Shown here in pieces: positions 24,729-33,940 of a stretch of DNA of 64,000 bases; within the stretch, counting starts at the first letter, position 1; each line of letters begins with the position of its first letter. Under the pieces are notes generated by a model. The model saw only the letters and a list, made by a program, of their open reading frames with translations, searched no databases and was not told where the DNA came from. The position numbers were made by a program, and so were the translations under genes. Origin of the DNA: Armatimonadota bacterium (GTDB taxonomy: Bacteria; Armatimonadota; Fimbriimonadia; Fimbriimonadales; Fimbriimonadaceae); contig JADFMN010000002.1 of NCBI GenBank assembly GCA_022563855.1, positions 186,001-250,000 of the forward strand, read 5' to 3'.

Positions 24729-26738
24729 CTAGCCACCCTGTCGCGCGATAGCTTGTCGCAATTCGGTTCGCAACGCAGGTGGCAACCGGTTGTGGGTCAC
24801 GAAGCCGCCGGTCAGCGCGGCGCCGGATGTGACGTAGGAAGTACCGTATTCCAGACCAGGCAAGGAGATTTTTATCGTCAGCTTTTCGCTTGGAACTACC
24901 ATCACGCGCAAATAGTCGAGCTTTGAGCCGCTCTCTTGCGCCGATAGAAACGCGCTGGCGAATTGGTCTACGCTGATCAGTCCCGAGACGAGTATTCCGC
25001 CTCGGTCTAGCTTAAGAGGCTCGGCAATAAACGAGTGTCTTGTCTCATGGTTCAGTTCGATCAGAACGTCCAGCGGAATTGGACCAGAGTAGTACTGTTC
25101 GGGAACACGGATGTCGCCGGAAAAAACGTATGCAGACCATTCTCGATCGGCGTAACGGCTGACAAACCCCTCTTCGCGGAACCAGCCCCAACCTAGCGCA
25201 GATCGAACAAGGTTGCGAACGTTTTCGTCCATGGTGGCAGCGGGTGCCTTGACCGGGCCGAGCCTTGCTTCCTGACGGAATGTCTCAGGTAGCGAGGCGT
25301 AGAGTGCCAACAAACCTCCCGGCAGATCCCTCGGCGCTAGTCCAGCAAGTCGGTTCTCAAACAGGTTTGTAAGAGTATCCTCGATACCTGATACGCTGAG
25401 CCCGCCAGGGTATGTCCCAACGAGCATTGCTTCGGCTTCGAGATCGAACCAGTTGAAGCTCTTGCTCCGTCGAATCGCCTGCGAGATTGTCCGTCGGTCC
25501 CACCGGCCCTGGCGCGTGCGCTTCGGCAACTGCGGCGAGATCGACACGAAGAGGGAGTCTTCATCGAGATTGATGTCGTGCAACCAGAGTATCAAGTCGA
25601 TCTCCTCACGAAGGTCCTTGGCTTGATCGTCAGAGAAGAGAGGTATGAGCTCTCCGTCATCCAGGAGCGCGACCATGTCCCAGCCCTTTAGCTCGGCGAG
25701 CTGGAGCAGCACGTCTGACTGGTGCATCCCTAGCGGCTCGTACCGTTCTAGGTCTAGGAGCGCTGTTTGCGTCCACTTCGGCAACTCGTTGAATGTATTC
25801 GAGGGTTGAGGGTACTCCCTCATCAATAGTGACTTGAAGAACGCGAGGTGTTCCGGTCTCCCGACGTACGGCACATTGGTTCCTTCGAGTTCTGGATAGG
25901 GGGGCTTGCGGTACTGCCGCAGGCTATCCTTAATCGACTCGATTCCGATCCAGGAATCGACAGGACTGGCCAATAGGCGGACTGTGAAACCGTAGTCAGC
26001 CAGCTCAACGACAAAGCCAAAGTTAGCGTTCTCCAGTTTTCCCGGCTCAACAAGTTTGAGGAAGCCGGGGAGGTACTGCTTCCCTTGGGGGACGCCAGCT
26101 CGTTCGGCAGCTTCTTGCAGCACTTCGTACTCATCGAGCATGTCATGGAGCGCAGCGACCATCGGTTTCGTAAACGGCCTTTCCAATTCGAAAGGCCGAG
26201 CGAAGTATTCGAGATCATCCTGCGCGGACATCTTGAAGATGTCGTCCTTTGAGAACGACTTCAGCACCCTGATGAGAGCCCGCCTGAGCGGGGAAAACTC
26301 GCCCAGGCTGATGTACTTTTCTCGGTCAGCTTCTCTGGTGTACTCGAGGTTGTCGATGCCGGCGAGTTGAGGGACGAGCTCTTGGACCGTCGGGTACGGC
26401 CCGAGTGGATTGTCCTCCAGGAACTTGTCGATGATCTGAAATACGGTCTCGAGCTCTTCGCGAAGGTCCTCGTCGGTCCTGTCGAGGTAACGGACTTTGC
26501 CCTCGCCGATCCAAGTCGCGTTCAACGTCTCTGCGATGCGATCGAGCGCTTCTTCTACCGGAAGATCGTCGAACCGAACGAGGAAGTAGTCCTTGTCCAC
26601 CGTGCCGCGCGGCCGCAGCGTCATGCCGATCTCCTCGCCGAGCGCCCTGAGGATGACCGACGAATGGGCGCAAGGGTGGGTGAACGTGACGGTCGGCTCA
26701 CCCCCGAGCGTCGCACCAATCAGTATCGCAGCAAGCAT
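24729..26738 (-). CDS. Large secreted protein with STN-like N-terminus, function unknown
   Basis: This 669-residue protein has a short signal segment (LAAILIGATLGGEP). Residues 15-90 (VTFTHPCAHSSVILRALGEE, IGMTLRPRGTVDKDYFLVRF, VEEALDRIAETLNATW) have the beta-alpha-beta pattern of secretin/TonB STN domains. The rest is mainly helical with no motif that I recognise. Stretches such as LLDLERYEPLGMHQSDVLLQ suggest a large mixed domain. No secretin core is present, so a periplasmic or surface role is all that can be inferred. It is a single gene, with repeat DNA downstream. Confidence 0.65.
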   Translation of the reverse strand: MLAAILIGATLGGEPTVTFTHPCAHSSVILRALGEEIGMTLRPRGTVDKDYFLVRFDDLPVEEALDRIAETLNATWIGEGKVRYLDRTDEDLREELETVFQIIDKFLEDNPLGPYPTVQELVPQLAGIDNLEYTREADREKYISLGEFSPLRRALIRVLKSFSKDDIFKMSAQDDLEYFARPFELERPFTKPMVAALHDMLDEYEVLQEAAERAGVPQGKQYLPGFLKLVEPGKLENANFGFVVELADYGFTVRLLASPVDSWIGIESIKDSLRQYRKPPYPELEGTNVPYVGRPEHLAFFKSLLMREYPQPSNTFNELPKWTQTALLDLERYEPLGMHQSDVLLQLAELKGWDMVALLDDGELIPLFSDDQAKDLREEIDLILWLHDINLDEDSLFVSISPQLPKRTRQGRWDRRTISQAIRRSKSFNWFDLEAEAMLVGTYPGGLSVSGIEDTLTNLFENRLAGLAPRDLPGGLLALYASLPETFRQEARLGPVKAPAATMDENVRNLVRSALGWGWFREEGFVSRYADREWSAYVFSGDIRVPEQYYSGPIPLDVLIELNHETRHSFIAEPLKLDRGGILVSGLISVDQFASAFLSAQESGSKLDYLRVMVVPSEKLTIKISLPGLEYGTSYVTSGAALTGGFVTHNRLPPALRTELRQAIARQGG

Positions 26739-27080
26739 CTCCCGCCTCCTGATCTCGATTATACAGGAGTAATGGAGGGCGTCGCTCTGTCCATGCCAGA
26801 GAGCGAAGCGTAATCGGCGGCCCGGGCCGGATGCTCACGGGCTATCGCGCCGTTCGCCGTCGCGGTGCGGAGTGCCGAGTGCGAGGGTCGAGCGTCTAAG
26901 GGCAAGAGACGAATTGTCTAGTCCCAGCCGCAGATCGCGTCGTACACGCCGGATGGAGAGACGACGCAGTAAACTGATGTGTATATGTTCGTCGTCCAGT
27001 ATGAAGCCCGACATTAGACGCTCCGTTATGATGGTTGTCGGTGATTTTGCCTGGCTTAGCGTCGTACAATAGAGGTGCAG
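26739..27080. other. Intergenic, one repeat copy, otherwise nothing recognised
   Basis: This 342-bp interval contains a copy of the 10918-10943 repeat at 26833-26857 and a TACAAT box at 27065-27070 that may serve the DUF433 gene. No gene, RNA or further structure is recognised. Confidence 0.5.
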
Positions 27081-27305
27081 ATGGAGTATAGGGATCACAT
27101 TACGATCGACCCGGAAGTGCGTGCTGGAAAGCCGTGCGTGAAGGGGACGCGGATCACCGTGTTTGACGTCTTCGACTATCTTGCCGGTGGAATGTCGGTG
27201 GAAGAACTGCTCAGGGAGTTTTCGCAACTGAGTGAGGAGAGCGTACGAGCCTGCTTCGCATTCGCCGCGGACCGTGAGCGCAAGATTTCGCACGGCGCCC
27301 CATGA
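27081..27305 (+). CDS. DUF433 antitoxin (VapB45-like)
   Basis: This 74-residue protein contains ITIDPEVRAGKPCVKGTRIT and VFDVFDYLAGGMSVEELLRE, the standard DUF433 winged-helix core. It overlaps the DUF5615 gene by 4 nt, as antitoxin-toxin pairs do. ATG 27081 follows AGAGGTG; the frame also opens at GTG 27075, which lies within the ribosome site. Confidence 0.92.
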   Translation: MEYRDHITIDPEVRAGKPCVKGTRITVFDVFDYLAGGMSVEELLREFSQLSEESVRACFAFAADRERKISHGAP

Positions 27306-27631
27306 CATTTCTGTTCGACGAAAACCTCCCAGCGAGTCTATGCCGGTTGCTCGAAGACCTGTATCCGGGGAGTGTCCACGCTGCGCAAGTCGGGCTGGGC
27401 GGCGCAACGGATCGGGACGTTCAGCAGTACGCCATTGACAACGGTCATGTCGTTGCCACTAAGGACTCTGACCATGCAGAGCTTGCCCTGACTCTCTTTC
27501 AAGGGGCAAAGGTCGTTTGGATTCGACTAGGGAACTGCAACGTCTCCGGCCTGCATTTGCTGTTGAGGAATTCGCTGGCTAGCCTTGAGGCCTTAAGCGA
27601 GTCAGATGAAGTTGTTCTTGTGATACCGTAG
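27302..27631 (+). CDS. DUF5615 PIN-like toxin
   Basis: This 109-residue protein has the N-terminal [16 protein letters not shown] and the later [14 protein letters not shown]. These supply the acidic residues of the PIN-like RNase fold of DUF5615 (Mut7-C related). With the upstream DUF433 gene it forms a type II toxin-antitoxin pair. The RNA target is unknown. Confidence 0.9.
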   Translation: MTFLFDENLPASLCRLLEDLYPGSVHAAQVGLGGATDRDVQQYAIDNGHVVATKDSDHAELALTLFQGAKVVWIRLGNCNVSGLHLLLRNSLASLEALSESDEVVLVIP

Positions 27632-27639
27632 AGATAAAG

Positions 27640-29709
27640 ATGTCCATCGTCCAGTACGACTCTGCTTTCCAGCTTTCGCAAGACTTCTCGCCGAAGGGCG
27701 ACCAGGCGAAGGCGATCGCGCAGCTGTGCGAGGGGCTGGACAACGGTTACAGATACCAAACCCTGCTGGGCGCAACCGGCACCGGCAAGACGTACACGAT
27801 GGCGAGCGTCATCCAGCAGACGCAGCGGCCGGCGCTGGTGTTCGCGCACAACAAGACCCTCGCCGCGCAGCTGTGCCAGGAGTTCCGCGCGTTCTTCCCA
27901 GAGAACTCGGTGCAGTATTTCATCAGCTACTACGACTACTATCAGCCCGAGGCTTATGTGCCTGGAAGCGACCTCTACATCGAGAAGGACGCCAGCGTGA
28001 ACGAGGAGATCGAGCGGTTGCGCCACGCGGCGACCCAGGCGCTTCTGCAGCGGCGCGACGTGATCGTCATCGCTAGTGTTTCTTGCATTTATGGACTTGG
28101 CTCTCCAGACGAGTACTTGGACCAGGCTATCACCTTTGAAAAGGGACAAGAGTTCGTATTCGATGAGGCTTTGAAGAAGCTGATCATCATGCAGTTCGTG
28201 CGCAACGACACCGTTCTTTCGCGCGGGACTTTCCGTGTGAAGGGAGACCTGCTGGAGATACAGCCCAAGGACGAGGAGATCGTGACGCGGGTCGAGTTTT
28301 TCGGCGATACCGTTGAAAGGATAAGACTGATCGATCCGCTGACGATGGAGGTGATCGACGAGCCCACGAAGTGCAGCGTGTTCCCAGCGACGCACTACGT
28401 GACGCCGTGGGAGCGGCTAGACACCGTGCTCGAGCAGATCAACAAGGAGCGCGACATACAGGTCGCGTATTTTGAGAGCGAAGGGAAGTTGCTGGAAGCG
28501 CAGCGGCTGAAGCAGCGCACGGACTTCGACCTTGAGATGATCCGCGAGATCGGTTACTGCAACGGAATCGAGAACTACTCGCGGTACTTCGACGGTCGCA
28601 AGCCGGGCCAGCCGCCGTACACTTTGCTCGACTTCCTCCCGAAGGACGCGATCGTTTTCATCGACGAGTCGCACGCGACACTGCCGCAGATCAGGGCGAT
28701 GTACAACGGCGACCGGCAGCGGAAGTCGGTGCTCGTGGACTACGGGTTCCGTCTGCCTTCGGCTTTGGACAATCGGCCTCTGCAATTCGAAGAGTTCTTG
28801 CAGCGCGTTCCGCAGATGGTGTTCGTTTCGGCGACGCCGGGGCCGTTCGAGGCGGAGAACGAGGCGCAGCGGGTCGAGCAGATCATCAGACCGACATACG
28901 TCGTCGATCCGGACATCTCGGTTCGTCCGACGATGGGGCAGATCGACGATCTGATCGGCGAGATTCAGAAGCGAGCCGATCGTAACGAGCGTACGCTGGT
29001 CACGACACTGACGAAGAGGATGGCCGAAGACCTGACCGGATATCTAGAGGATTTAGGCGTTAAAGTTAACTATATCCACAGCGAAGTCCATTCTTTGGAC
29101 CGGCCTGAAATCCTGCGCGACCTGCGGCTGGGTGTGTACGACGTCGTGGTCGGCGTCAACCTTTTGCGCGAGGGGCTCGACCTGCCGGAAGTGACTTTGG
29201 TGGCGATCCTGGACGCGGACAAGGAGGGTTTCCTGCGGTCGGATACCTCGCTGATCCAGACGATGGGCCGCGCGGCGAGGAACATCGGCAGCGAGGTGAT
29301 CCTTTACGCGGACGAGATGACCGGCTCGATGCAGAGGGCGATCGAAGAGACCAACCGTCGGCGCGAGATTCAGCAGAAGTACAACGACGAGCATGGGATC
29401 GAGCCGCAGACGGTGAAGAAGGAAGTGCGCGATACCGTGCGGTCATACCAAGCGGTAGCGGAGATTCGGTCGCAGTACAACGCGGACGTGCAGGGGGCGC
29501 TCGACCCCGACCAGCCGATACGGGTCGAGGACATACCGATAGTGATCGGTCAGCTCGAGAAGCGGATGAAGGAGCTGGCGAAGGAGATGGAGTTCGAGCG
29601 AGCCGCCGCCGTCCGCGACGAGATCTCCGAGCTGCGCAGGACGCTCGGCGTCAGCGACGGACGTATCGGGGTAGAGAAGCGGAAGCTGCCAGGTCGTCGG
29701 CGAAGGTAG
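27640..29709 (+). CDS. uvrB: UvrABC excision nuclease subunit B
   Basis: The protein has 689 residues, the normal UvrB length. Walker A is GATGTGKT and the beta-hairpin region is [41 protein letters not shown] and a C-terminal UVR motif ([22 protein letters not shown], shown in part) complete it. It loads onto damage recognised by UvrA and recruits UvrC in nucleotide excision repair. It stands alone without uvrA or uvrC nearby. A DUF559 element begins 5 bp after the stop. Confidence 0.97.
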   Translation: MSIVQYDSAFQLSQDFSPKGDQAKAIAQLCEGLDNGYRYQTLLGATGTGKTYTMASVIQQTQRPALVFAHNKTLAAQLCQEFRAFFPENSVQYFISYYDYYQPEAYVPGSDLYIEKDASVNEEIERLRHAATQALLQRRDVIVIASVSCIYGLGSPDEYLDQAITFEKGQEFVFDEALKKLIIMQFVRNDTVLSRGTFRVKGDLLEIQPKDEEIVTRVEFFGDTVERIRLIDPLTMEVIDEPTKCSVFPATHYVTPWERLDTVLEQINKERDIQVAYFESEGKLLEAQRLKQRTDFDLEMIREIGYCNGIENYSRYFDGRKPGQPPYTLLDFLPKDAIVFIDESHATLPQIRAMYNGDRQRKSVLVDYGFRLPSALDNRPLQFEEFLQRVPQMVFVSATPGPFEAENEAQRVEQIIRPTYVVDPDISVRPTMGQIDDLIGEIQKRADRNERTLVTTLTKRMAEDLTGYLEDLGVKVNYIHSEVHSLDRPEILRDLRLGVYDVVVGVNLLREGLDLPEVTLVAILDADKEGFLRSDTSLIQTMGRAARNIGSEVILYADEMTGSMQRAIEETNRRREIQQKYNDEHGIEPQTVKKEVRDTVRSYQAVAEIRSQYNADVQGALDPDQPIRVEDIPIVIGQLEKRMKELAKEMEFERAAAVRDEISELRRTLGVSDGRIGVEKRKLPGRRRR

Positions 29710-29714
29710 GCGCT

Positions 29715-30266
29715 CCCCTTCCTCCATTCTTGGCCGCAGGGCGAAATGGAGGAAGGGGTTGGGGGATGGAGGTCGGAGAGCAACGCGGAAAAAGAGTAAG
29801 AACACAAGTCGAGAGGCTCGATCGAAGGCAAGGTCTTTGCGTAAGAATATGTCTGCAAGCGAAGACGTGCTTTGGGAGGGGATTCGAAAGAAAAGAACCG
29901 GATTCTCCTTTCGCCGTCAAGTGCCGATCGGGCCATACGTACTTGATTTCTATTGCGCAGAGGCTGCCCTGTGCGTTGAGGTCGATGGCGAGCAACACCT
30001 ACAGCGCCAAGAACTAGATGCCGCGCGCGATGCGTTTCTGAGATCGAGGGGTATCGAGACTTTGCGGATTACGAGCTTAGATCTCTTTGAAGAAACACGC
30101 ATCCTACGGCTAAGGTGGATTGAGAGGATTCAGCGGCTGTGCGAAAGGCGGAGCGGACGCCTGGCGAGCGACTTGCGCAAGCGCCGAACTCGTTTGAGCG
30201 AATCCGACGGTTCCTCCACCCCCTAGCCCCCTCCTCCATTTCGCTGCGCAAGAATGGAGGAGGGGG
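29715..30266. mobile_element. DUF559 element bounded by inverted hairpin repeats
   Basis: Left end: hairpin CCCCTTCCTCCATT (29715-29728) / AATGGAGGAAGGGG (29745-29758), followed by TTGGGGGATGGAGG. Right end: hairpin CCCCCTCCTCCATT (30227-30240) / AATGGAGGAGGGGG (30253-30266), preceded by the matching segment in reverse. Hairpins, loops and flanking G-rich segments are inverted copies of each other, about 60 bp in all. The only gene inside encodes a DUF559 nuclease-fold protein. It could be a small mobile element or a homing-type unit. No target-site duplication is obvious. Confidence 0.6.
29849..30226 (+). CDS. DUF559 (Vsr/restriction-endonuclease-fold) protein
   Basis: About 125 residues contain SASEDVLWEGIRKKR, FRRQVPIGPYVLDFYC, VEVDGEQHL and ARDAFLRSRGIETLRI, the DUF559 core related to Vsr and very short patch nucleases. 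The acidic D..C..VEVDG..H residues match the expected catalytic cluster. The frame extends back to TTG 29759 inside the left repeat, and relatives often begin with a short basic segment (RSLRKN here), so the true start may lie upstream. The stop lies inside the right repeat. Confidence 0.85.
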   Translation: MSASEDVLWEGIRKKRTGFSFRRQVPIGPYVLDFYCAEAALCVEVDGEQHLQRQELDAARDAFLRSRGIETLRITSLDLFEETRILRLRWIERIQRLCERRSGRLASDLRKRRTRLSESDGSSTP

Positions 30267-30819
30267 AACTAGTGATCCACTCGTCGACGAGCAACCCATA
30301 GATGAGGTCGTCCACCCAGTCGTCGCCCCAGCTGCACTTTTTGCGCATGGCTCCCTCGTGTGTGAAGCCTGCCTTTAGGAGCACCCGCTGCGAGGCCTTG
30401 TTCCGGTCGTACGCCCAGGCGCAGAGGCGGTGGAGCTCCAGCTCTTCGAAGCCGAATCGGACGACCTCTTGTAACGCCTCGGTCGCGTAGCCGTTGCCCC
30501 AGTGGTCCGGAGCTAGCTCGTAGCCGATGTCGCCGGTCGAGTTTCGCTTGGAGAGTTCGAGGCGGATGAGGCCGACCGTCTCGCCGTTCAAAGTGATCGC
30601 CCAATGATGCCCCATGCGCGGGAACTCCGCTAGCGCAGTGAGAGCGGAGTCGATCGTCTCGTCGCAGTATTCTGGCGAGAGGCGGTCCGGGGGGTAGAAA
30701 GCGAGGAACCGCTCGTCGGCCCAGTACGCTTGGACGACGGCTCTGTCCTCTTCGTGCAGCTCACGGAGGACGAGCCGGTCGGTCGTCAAAGTCGGGCAGA
30801 TAGTCACCGTACCGGCCAT
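30223..30819 (-). CDS. GNAT acetyltransferase (RimJ/RimL type)
   Basis: This 198-residue protein has TDRLVLRELHEED at the start, IGYELAPDHWGNGYATEALQ as the acetyl-CoA loop, and HRLCAWAYDRNKASQRVLLK. These features place it among ribosomal-protein-type N-acetyltransferases. Its last 10 or so residues (ILAQRNGGGG) are encoded by the right hairpin repeat of the DUF559 element, so the insertion has replaced the original C-terminus. Activity is probably kept because the core is complete. Confidence 0.9.
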   Translation of the reverse strand: MAGTVTICPTLTTDRLVLRELHEEDRAVVQAYWADERFLAFYPPDRLSPEYCDETIDSALTALAEFPRMGHHWAITLNGETVGLIRLELSKRNSTGDIGYELAPDHWGNGYATEALQEVVRFGFEELELHRLCAWAYDRNKASQRVLLKAGFTHEGAMRKKCSWGDDWVDDLIYGLLVDEWITSSPSSILAQRNGGGG

Positions 30820-30846
30820 GATATCCGGAACCGACCCAGGTTTGAA

Positions 30847-31620
30847 CTAGGATGACGAGTGCCCGCGCTCCGCGCTCGCCGTGCTCCGGACGCGGAACGA
30901 GCGCATGCACGACATCGACACCCAGCCGTCGTTGTCGACCGCGTGGTACATCAGGTCGTACTCTTGGCCAGCTTGCAGCGGCTTCGTCGTCATCGGATCG
31001 TGGATGTAGTACGGCAGGTCGCCGAACTCGCCGTACTCCCACTCAGTCCTGCGCGTATAAATCCCCGTGTAAAGCTCGTTCCCCTGGCTGACGACCAGAA
31101 AGTGGATCCAGTGGTCCGGATTCGGTGCGGGCGCCCAGTTGAAGTTGACCGGCGTTGCGCCGTCAGTTTGGGCGAACTCCATCGAGAAGCCGCTCGGGCC
31201 GACGTCGATCTTGCTGATGATCGGATCCGCCTCGACGACCTTGTCCCCGTCTGTGCAGCGGACGATGTAGTACAGCCGTTGGTCGAAGTTGTCGGTGATG
31301 AAAATATACGCGGCTCCACTAAAAAGAGGCATCGGATCAAGAGGCGATTTCGTGTACTGCGACCTATCTGGCTTGCCTCCGTCCTTTCTTGGCGGGGCGA
31401 TCCAAAGCTCGCTTTTGGGGTTCATGTCTTTGGGCGCGCGGAACATGACCAAGAGCGGGATTTTCCCTTCTGGCCAGTCGCCGCCGTCGAGGGTTTTCGG
31501 CATGGTGAGAGTGCACGAAAGGATCATCGCGTCGCCGATCGCCATCTTCGAGCGGTGAAGAAAAGGGAACAGCTTCGCCAGCCGAATCCCGAACAGCATC
31601 CAGTGCTTCTTGAAGTCCAT
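30847..31620 (-). CDS. Conserved protein of unknown function
   Basis: About 257 residues with no named domain that I can see. Beta-rich stretches (AYIFITDNFDQRLYYIVRC, IHFLVVSQGNELYTGIY, EYDLMYHAVDNDGWVSMSCM) suggest a beta-sandwich. ATG 31620 lies 2 nt after the stop of the glutaredoxin-like gene, so the two are translationally coupled. There is no signal peptide. The redox neighbour may be a functional partner. Confidence 0.6.
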   Translation of the reverse strand: MDFKKHWMLFGIRLAKLFPFLHRSKMAIGDAMILSCTLTMPKTLDGGDWPEGKIPLLVMFRAPKDMNPKSELWIAPPRKDGGKPDRSQYTKSPLDPMPLFSGAAYIFITDNFDQRLYYIVRCTDGDKVVEADPIISKIDVGPSGFSMEFAQTDGATPVNFNWAPAPNPDHWIHFLVVSQGNELYTGIYTRRTEWEYGEFGDLPYYIHDPMTTKPLQAGQEYDLMYHAVDNDGWVSMSCMRSFRVRSTASAERGHSSS

Positions 31621-31622
31621 TT

Positions 31623-31934
31623 TCAGCAAGGCCGCGCTTTGCTGAGCGCGTCAGCGATCTTACCGTCTTCCGGCACGATCCCCTGTGAAACCATTCGGCC
31701 GTCGACGACGAGAATCGGCGCCTTCCACGCTCCGAAGCGGAACAGAGGCTTCCAGAACCACAGGAACCACGGCTTGACCTCGAGCGTCATGTCGGTGCCA
31801 GCCGTCTCTGCCACACGCTCGGTAGCGCGCACGAGCAGGTCGCACTCGCGGCACCAGCTCTCAGGGATCTTGAAGAATCCCTGCCAGCCAGTGAACTTAT
31901 AGATCGTCACTTGCAGTCGCTCTTTCGTTGCCAC
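31623..31934 (-). CDS. Small thioredoxin-fold (glutaredoxin-like) protein with CREC
   Basis: This 103-residue protein has a beta-alpha start (RLQVTIYKFTGW), a CxxC-type site in ESWCRECDLLVRATERV, and a cis-Pro-like APILVVDGRMVSQG strand. This fits a small glutaredoxin or thioredoxin-like protein. Its stop TGA is followed 2 nt later by the next ATG. It is not a selenoprotein: the active site has two Cys codons, and the sequence past the TGA is not family-like. Confidence 0.75.
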   Translation of the reverse strand: MATKERLQVTIYKFTGWQGFFKIPESWCRECDLLVRATERVAETAGTDMTLEVKPWFLWFWKPLFRFGAWKAPILVVDGRMVSQGIVPEDGKIADALSKARPC

Positions 31935-32068
31935 ACCACCTACAAGTTCGCTCCGATCTCCTCGGTTCCATCAACTGTTCGCACTTTTCCGATGTAGGCT
32001 CGAACCTCCAACCATTGGGCCAGGGTCGACTCGCTGGATCGCCGAGCAACGAACAGCGCTCAAGATCG

Positions 32069-32074
32069 TATACT
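32069..32074 (+). promoter_or_regulatory. -10 box of the first lipoprotein gene
   Basis: TATACT lies 24 nt before ATG 32098. The segment GTATACT...GCGT.AAGGAA.TC.AAGAAC is repeated before the second paralogous gene, so the promoter was duplicated with the gene. Confidence 0.5.
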
Positions 32075-32097
32075 CTCTGCGTAAGGAAATCAAGAAC

Positions 32098-32559
32098 ATG
32101 AAACAACTCTTTATTGTGATCGTCGCCTGTGCGGCGTTACTTGTTGCCTGCGGCGGCCCTGAGGCCAAGTTTATCGGTACGTACGACGGTGACACGGAAA
32201 TATCGCAGGAAGTGCTCGATATTTTGAGGGCGAGCGCAGCAATGGCCGGCGAAAACGCTGACGAGATAATCGCGAATATGCAGAACGCGACATCGTCGAT
32301 GGAGCTAAAGAAGGGCGGCATTTGTATTATTACGTCGGAGTTTGCAGGGGTGCAGAAGACGGAAAAACTAACGTGGAGCGTGAACGACGAGGGTACTGAG
32401 ATTTCGATCAAGATGGAGGAAACCGAAGGCTCTGCAGCGATGGAAGACATGATGCCAGGCTACACTGATGCCTTGGTGTACGCAGTATCAGACGATGGCA
32501 AAGTCCTCACCTCAGAAGACAATCAATTCAGAATGAAGATTACGTACACGCGCCAGTAG
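32098..32559 (+). CDS. Small lipoprotein, paralogue 1
   Basis: This 153-residue protein has a lipobox (ACAALLVACG, Cys 18). The mature part reads KFIGTYDGDTEISQEVLDIL, then a beta-rich block (SMELKKGGICIITSEF, KLTWSVNDEGTEISIKME) and ends MKITYTRQ. The next gene has the same plan and ends MTFTRQ, so they are tandem paralogues. The function is unknown. The location next to SigZ and arsM may be meaningful. Confidence 0.75.
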   Translation: MKQLFIVIVACAALLVACGGPEAKFIGTYDGDTEISQEVLDILRASAAMAGENADEIIANMQNATSSMELKKGGICIITSEFAGVQKTEKLTWSVNDEGTEISIKMEETEGSAAMEDMMPGYTDALVYAVSDDGKVLTSEDNQFRMKITYTRQ

Positions 32560-32605
32560 CGACCGGAAAGCCGGTTCGTCGAGCAGGGGAAGGGGTCGGA
32601 GTCCG

Positions 32606-32611
32606 TATACT
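32606..32611 (+). promoter_or_regulatory. -10 box of the second lipoprotein gene
   Basis: TATACT lies 24 nt before ATG 32635, in the same setting as the box at 32069. The two genes may therefore be independently transcribed from matched promoters. Confidence 0.5.
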
Positions 32612-32634
32612 CTGCGTGCAAGGAATCCAAGAAC

Positions 32635-33297
32635 ATGAAAAACATCTGTATTGCTCTGGCCGTTTCTGCGATTCTGGTTGCCTGCAATCAGCCTGATGAC
32701 AACGCTGTCGTCAAGAAAGAGGAACAGGGAAGTTCTGCCAGCGTCGAGGAAAAAATTGACACCAAAGTCGACCTGGGCAAGCCTGACGAGATGGTCGTAC
32801 CTGTAGTCGATGACGACATAGAGAACGAAACAGTTGGTGATGACGGTGGCGAAGAGCCTGTCGGCGAGAGTGACGAGAGCGAACAGGTAGCAGTCAGCAC
32901 CGAGGACAGGTACGTAGGCGTATATGACGGCGAGATGGAATTTCCGCAAGAGATGCTCGACATGATCAGGTCTTTTGCGGAGGCGGCGGGCGAAGACCCG
33001 GACGATGCGATCGCGGAGATGATGAGCCGGAAGATGACCATGGAACTGAAGAAGGACGGAGTCTGCACGTTGGTGGATTCAACGGGCGGAGCGTCCGACT
33101 CGATTGACGGGACATGGAGCTTGAGCGAAGACGGCACTGAGATCACGATCGTGATCCAAGATGCTGCGAGTGCGAACGCGATGCAGGGCGATGAAGACAT
33201 GGTGTTCGTGATTTCAGATGACGGCAAAGTTCTCATTCTCACGTTCAAACAAGAAGAGATGGGGGTGAAGTTCAAGATGACGTTCACACGCCAGTAG
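32635..33297 (+). CDS. Small lipoprotein, paralogue 2
   Basis: This 220-residue protein has a lipobox (AVSAILVACN). It has an acidic, low-complexity insert at about residues 20-85 (DDDIENETVGDDGGEEPVGE) that the first paralogue lacks. Its C-terminal 130 residues (YVGVYDGEMEFPQEMLDMI, MTMELKKDGVCTLVDS, MTFTRQ) match paralogue 1. SigZ starts 6 nt after its stop, which suggests co-transcription. Confidence 0.75.
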   Translation: MKNICIALAVSAILVACNQPDDNAVVKKEEQGSSASVEEKIDTKVDLGKPDEMVVPVVDDDIENETVGDDGGEEPVGESDESEQVAVSTEDRYVGVYDGEMEFPQEMLDMIRSFAEAAGEDPDDAIAEMMSRKMTMELKKDGVCTLVDSTGGASDSIDGTWSLSEDGTEITIVIQDAASANAMQGDEDMVFVISDDGKVLILTFKQEEMGVKFKMTFTRQ

Positions 33298-33303
33298 GGC
33301 TTG

Positions 33304-33858
33304 ATGTCAGACCGCACCGAGCAAGTCTGGAAGAGGCACCGAGCAGCGGTGCACGGATTCATCCTCGGGCGCGTCAACGACGCGAGTGTCGCTGAGGACC
33401 TGTTGCAGGAAGTGTTCGTGCGAGTCCACGCTCGCATCGGGACTCTCAAGGAGGAGGACAGCCTGAAGGCGTGGCTCTACCAGATTGCGCGGAACGCGAT
33501 CATCGACCACTACCGCAGCGAGAAAAAATCCAGTGAGTTGGCACAATCGTTCGTTGCAGCGGACGACCAAGCGGACAGAAGTGAGCAAGAGGCGCTGGCC
33601 GAGTGCGTCCTCCCGTTTGTCGAACAGTTGCCGGAGCCGTACCGCGAGGCGGTCATGCTGTCGGAGATCGAGGGCATGAGCCAGGTCGATCTGGCGAAAA
33701 AGCTCGGGCTGTCCCCCTCCGGCGCGAGGTCCCGTGTCCAAAGAGGGCGCGCCAAGATCAAGGAGATGCTGCTCGACTGCTGCGAGTTCGAGTTCGATTC
33801 GCGCGGGACGGTGATCGGCTACGAGCGCCGCGAGCCGTGTGATTGCGAAGAGTGCTAG
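33304..33858 (+). CDS. sigZ: SigZ-type ECF sigma factor with Cys-rich tail
   Basis: About 184 residues contain region 2 (DASVAEDLLQEVFVRVHARI, KAWLYQIARNAIIDHYRSEK) and region 4 (LPEPYREAVMLSEIEGMSQV, GLSPSGARSRVQRGRAKIKE). The C-terminus (LLDCCEFEFDSRGTVIGYER then CDCEEC) is the Cys-rich tail found in SigZ proteins. The arsM gene follows 82 nt later. I infer that the tail binds arsenite or another thiophilic species. ATG 33304 is preferred to TTG 33301. Confidence 0.85.
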   Translation: MSDRTEQVWKRHRAAVHGFILGRVNDASVAEDLLQEVFVRVHARIGTLKEEDSLKAWLYQIARNAIIDHYRSEKKSSELAQSFVAADDQADRSEQEALAECVLPFVEQLPEPYREAVMLSEIEGMSQVDLAKKLGLSPSGARSRVQRGRAKIKEMLLDCCEFEFDSRGTVIGYERREPCDCEEC

Positions 33859-33940
33859 GACTCCTGCGTCCATTCAGGGCGCGCTCCGTCAACAAGGGCA
33901 AGACCGGCAACGGCGAACCGCCTGAGCCAGGAGAACCAAT

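Noticed and set aside
24254-24736. 160-residue Arg-rich frame over the SRPBCC gene
   Set aside because: It is out of frame with the conserved SRPBCC sequence and starts inside the CTCGGGA repeat.
31623-31625. UGA at the end of the CREC glutaredoxin-like gene as a further Sec codon
   Set aside because: The active site already has both Cys codons, the sequence after the UGA is not family-like, and a new start follows 2 nt later.
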